Shown one piece after another: positions 62,255 through 64,000 of a DNA stretch of 64,000 nucleotides. Position 1 is the stretch's first letter, and the number at the start of each line of letters is the position of its first letter. The DNA is from Flavobacteriales bacterium (GTDB lineage Bacteria > Bacteroidota > Bacteroidia > Flavobacteriales_F > PHOS-HE28), in the NCBI GenBank assembly GCA_023957375.1, contig JAMLHB010000001.1:434001-498000 (forward strand), read 5' to 3'. The notes under the pieces are model-generated. The model saw only the letters and a list, made by a program, of their open reading frames with translations. It did no database searches and had not been told where the DNA came from. The position numbers and the translations under genes are program-made.

Positions 62255-63810
62255 TTCACGCGGGTGAACAGCCGCTTCCAGCGGATGCCTCCCGGGAAGC
62301 CGCCCCGTTCGGGGTCCACCGTCAACCATACCAGCACGGCCTTGCCCACCACATGGTCGAACGGAACAAAGCCCCAAAAGCGCGAATCCTGCGAGCGGTG
62401 CCTGTTGTCACCCATCATCCAGTAATAATCCTGCTTGAAGGTGTAGCGGTCCGTTTGTTGGCCGTTGATCCAGATCGCACCCCCCTTCACTTCCAGCGTG
62501 TTCCCTTCGTAGGCGGCAATGGCGCGGCGGTACAGCGGCAGGTTTTCGGGGGTAAGGGTGATCGATGCCCCCTTTTTGGGGATCCACAAGGGGCCGAAGT
62601 TGTCCTCGCTCCAATTGAATGCGGGGTTGTTGGGGAAGATGGGCCAGAAATCCTTCGCGCCGTATGTCCCCTTTGGCTTGTTCTCACGTTCCATGTCCAC
62701 CACGTTGCCGAACTTGGACAATGCTTCGGCATTGGCCGCGGTCAGTGGCATGTTGGCCGTGCCGTTCTCCTCTTGCACATCGGTGGTAGTAATGTCGTAC
62801 TGGTCCTTGAGGATCCGGGTGTTGAAGCGGTCCTTGATTTCGAAGTCGTAGGCATACTGCCCGGTGGGCACCAGCGGTTCGGCCTTGCCGTTCACGTGCA
62901 CCACGCCATCCGCCACCAGCACGGTATCGCCGGCCACAGCCACACAGCGCTTGATGTAATTCTCCTGTTTGTCCACCGGCCGCACCAGGATGTCGCCGGC
63001 GGGGCGGCTGCCGGTGCGCCCGTCGGGCATGGTGAACACTACTCGGTGGCGCTCCAGCAGGTTGTTCCTGCCGCTCATGCGGGCCAACTGGTAGTAGCTC
63101 ATGTTCTGGAAATTGGCCACCACCGTGTCACCTTCGGGGAAGTTGAAGACCACGGCGTCGCCACGTTCGGGTTTGCCGAAGCCGGGCAGGCGCATGTAGG
63201 GCAGCTCGAACCAGTTGGTGAAACTTGGCGTGTGGTCGGTGAGCGGAAGGGTGTGGTGCGTGAAGGGGAAGGTGACCGGCGTCATCGGAAGCCGGGGCCC
63301 GTAGCTCAGCTTGCTCACGAACAGATAATCGCCCACCAGCAAGGATTTTTCCATGGATTCGGTGGGGATGGTGAAGGCCTCGAAGGTGAAGGTGCGGAAG
63401 GCCGTGGCCACGATCACCGCGAAGAGAATGGCATCACCCCATTGACCCAACAGGTTGCGCCTGATCTCGCCCTTGGGAATGGGGCCCACCCATTTGTACT
63501 GGCTTCCGAAGGCCAGCTTGGGCAGTTCCACCCACGGCAGCACGGTCATCAACACGTGGTCCTTGAAGCTGCGCTTTCCAAGTACGATGCTGGTGTTCAC
63601 GTTATAGATGATCAACATCAACAGGTTCACCCCGGGGGCTAGAAGCAGGATCAACCAATACCAAGGCTTACCCAGGAGCTTGTTCCAGACCACCAGGTTG
63701 TAGATCGGTACGGCACCATGCCAAGCCGGCCGTCCGGCTTTGGCGAATACCTTGGGCAGGACGACGAACAGGAGCCCGATGTACAGGGCAAATAAGGACC
63801 AGGCGATCAT
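62251..63810 (-). CDS. lepB: signal peptidase I, long Bacteroidota form
   Basis: The 519-residue protein has three or more N-terminal membrane helices before the peptidase domain. Catalytic Ser is in PTESMEKSLLVGDY (about 153) and Lys in YIKRCVAVAGD (about 286). Box GDNRHRSQDSRFWGFVP is near the end. A long insertion separates the Ser and Lys boxes. It follows dapB, as in many Flavobacteriales. A TACCTTTG box lies at 63875-63882. Confidence 0.92.
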   Translation of the reverse strand: MIAWSLFALYIGLLFVVLPKVFAKAGRPAWHGAVPIYNLVVWNKLLGKPWYWLILLLAPGVNLLMLIIYNVNTSIVLGKRSFKDHVLMTVLPWVELPKLAFGSQYKWVGPIPKGEIRRNLLGQWGDAILFAVIVATAFRTFTFEAFTIPTESMEKSLLVGDYLFVSKLSYGPRLPMTPVTFPFTHHTLPLTDHTPSFTNWFELPYMRLPGFGKPERGDAVVFNFPEGDTVVANFQNMSYYQLARMSGRNNLLERHRVVFTMPDGRTGSRPAGDILVRPVDKQENYIKRCVAVAGDTVLVADGVVHVNGKAEPLVPTGQYAYDFEIKDRFNTRILKDQYDITTTDVQEENGTANMPLTAANAEALSKFGNVVDMERENKPKGTYGAKDFWPIFPNNPAFNWSEDNFGPLWIPKKGASITLTPENLPLYRRAIAAYEGNTLEVKGGAIWINGQQTDRYTFKQDYYWMMGDNRHRSQDSRFWGFVPFDHVVGKAVLVWLTVDPERGGFPGGIRWKRLFTRVK

Positions 63811-63874
63811 GCAGTTGTGTTCAAGGGCGGGTGAAAGTTGCGCATATCTGCCAGCAGGCCATGGCTAAAGTTTG

Positions 63875-63882
63875 CAAAGGTA
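63875..63882 (-). promoter_or_regulatory. -7 promoter element for the lepB pair
   Basis: TACCTTTG on the minus strand in the dapB-lepB gap, 64 bases before the lepB ATG. Confidence 0.5.
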
Positions 63883-63889
63883 CACGGCC

Positions 63890-64000
63890 TCAATCCACCG
63901 GGCCGAGCACGTCAGCCATGGTGTACAGGCCCTTGCGGGAGCGCAGCCATTCGGCGGCCACCACGGCGCCCGTGGCGAACCCTTCCCGGCCGAAGGCTTC
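63890..64000 (-). CDS. dapB: 4-hydroxy-tetrahydrodipicolinate reductase, C-terminal end (partial)
   Basis: The last 36 codons of a leftward gene run off the window edge. The visible end, FATGAVVAAEWLRSRKGLYTM then DVLG, matches the C-terminus of Bacteroidota DapB. The enzyme follows DapA in lysine and diaminopimelate synthesis. The position before lepB supports the call. Confidence 0.78.
   Translation of the reverse strand, partial: EAFGREGFATGAVVAAEWLRSRKGLYTMADVLGPVD

Overview
The window reads as a GC-rich chromosome segment of a Bacteroidota bacterium, most likely a member or close relative of Flavobacteriales (inference). Supporting signs are type IX secretion C-terminal sorting domains (genes ending at 15946 and 59293), the Bacteroidota promoter element TAnnTTTG and its GC-rich form TACCTTCG just upstream of many genes, mostly weak Shine-Dalgarno sequences, Bacteroidota-restricted families (DUF4835, DUF6913, the DUF3276/PUR protein, long NusB, long LepB, bacterial serine palmitoyltransferase) and flavobacterial gene orders (ligA-DUF6913-dapA; bamD-rpoZ-coaBC-DUF4835-recN-fabI; dapB-lepB-lepB; leucine dehydrogenase-nusB-DUF1573-yajC-coaE).

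Layout. 1-2638: end of an unknown gene, a secreted S1/P1-nuclease or zinc-phospholipase-C-like enzyme, then an orphan Rhs tip with an OmpA-like end and a MORN/YwqK-like lipoprotein. 2676-6016: an accessory island with an XRE repressor that has lost its N-terminus, about 770 bp of GC-rich repeats holding two collapsed RAYT (REP-associated tyrosine transposase) units, one intact RAYT gene, and an IS4-family element inserted in the REP sequence behind it. 6139-13775: AhpD-like protein and a leftward glutamate dehydrogenase-pntAA-pntAB-pntB-GreA/Rnk cluster, a tandem universal stress protein and a YceI lipoprotein. 13948-20169: a PaaG/PaaH-like beta-oxidation pair, secreted endonuclease I, small exported protein, PUR-domain protein and an MsbA-like ABC exporter. 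20372-24207: leucine dehydrogenase-nusB-DUF1573-yajC-coaE. 24297-31635: dnaA, thioesterase, YigZ, EamA, ribD, parB, parA and a metallo-hydrolase.

31940-40945: a small Gly-rich protein, a HerA-like ATPase, an LPP20-like lipoprotein, an SRPBCC-GyrI protein, two tRNAs (Ser-UGA, Ala-CGC), prmC, ligA, DUF6913 and dapA. 41084-47703: an exonuclease bracketed by heptamer-repeat hairpins, the thrS-infC-rpmI-rplT operon, an outer-membrane barrel, DoxX and serine palmitoyltransferase. 48046-53938: bamD-rpoZ-coaBC-DUF4835-recN-fabI. 53949-59277: an exported TPR protein with a truncated caspase-like domain lacking its cysteine, followed by a beta-propeller receptor-type adenylate cyclase. 59293-64000: T9SS cargo, NUDIX hydrolase, TPR lipoprotein, two overlapping lepB genes and the end of dapB.

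Most of the window is housekeeping. The most unusual material is the RAYT/REP island with its nested IS, the pseudo-caspase/adenylate-cyclase pair, the orphan Rhs tip module, intergenic heptamer arrays, two roughly 200-240 bp nested-palindrome elements, and promoter boxes placed only 4-9 nt before several start codons, which suggests leaderless mRNAs. Starts were chosen from signal peptides, family alignment from memory, overlaps and promoter positions; no database search was possible.
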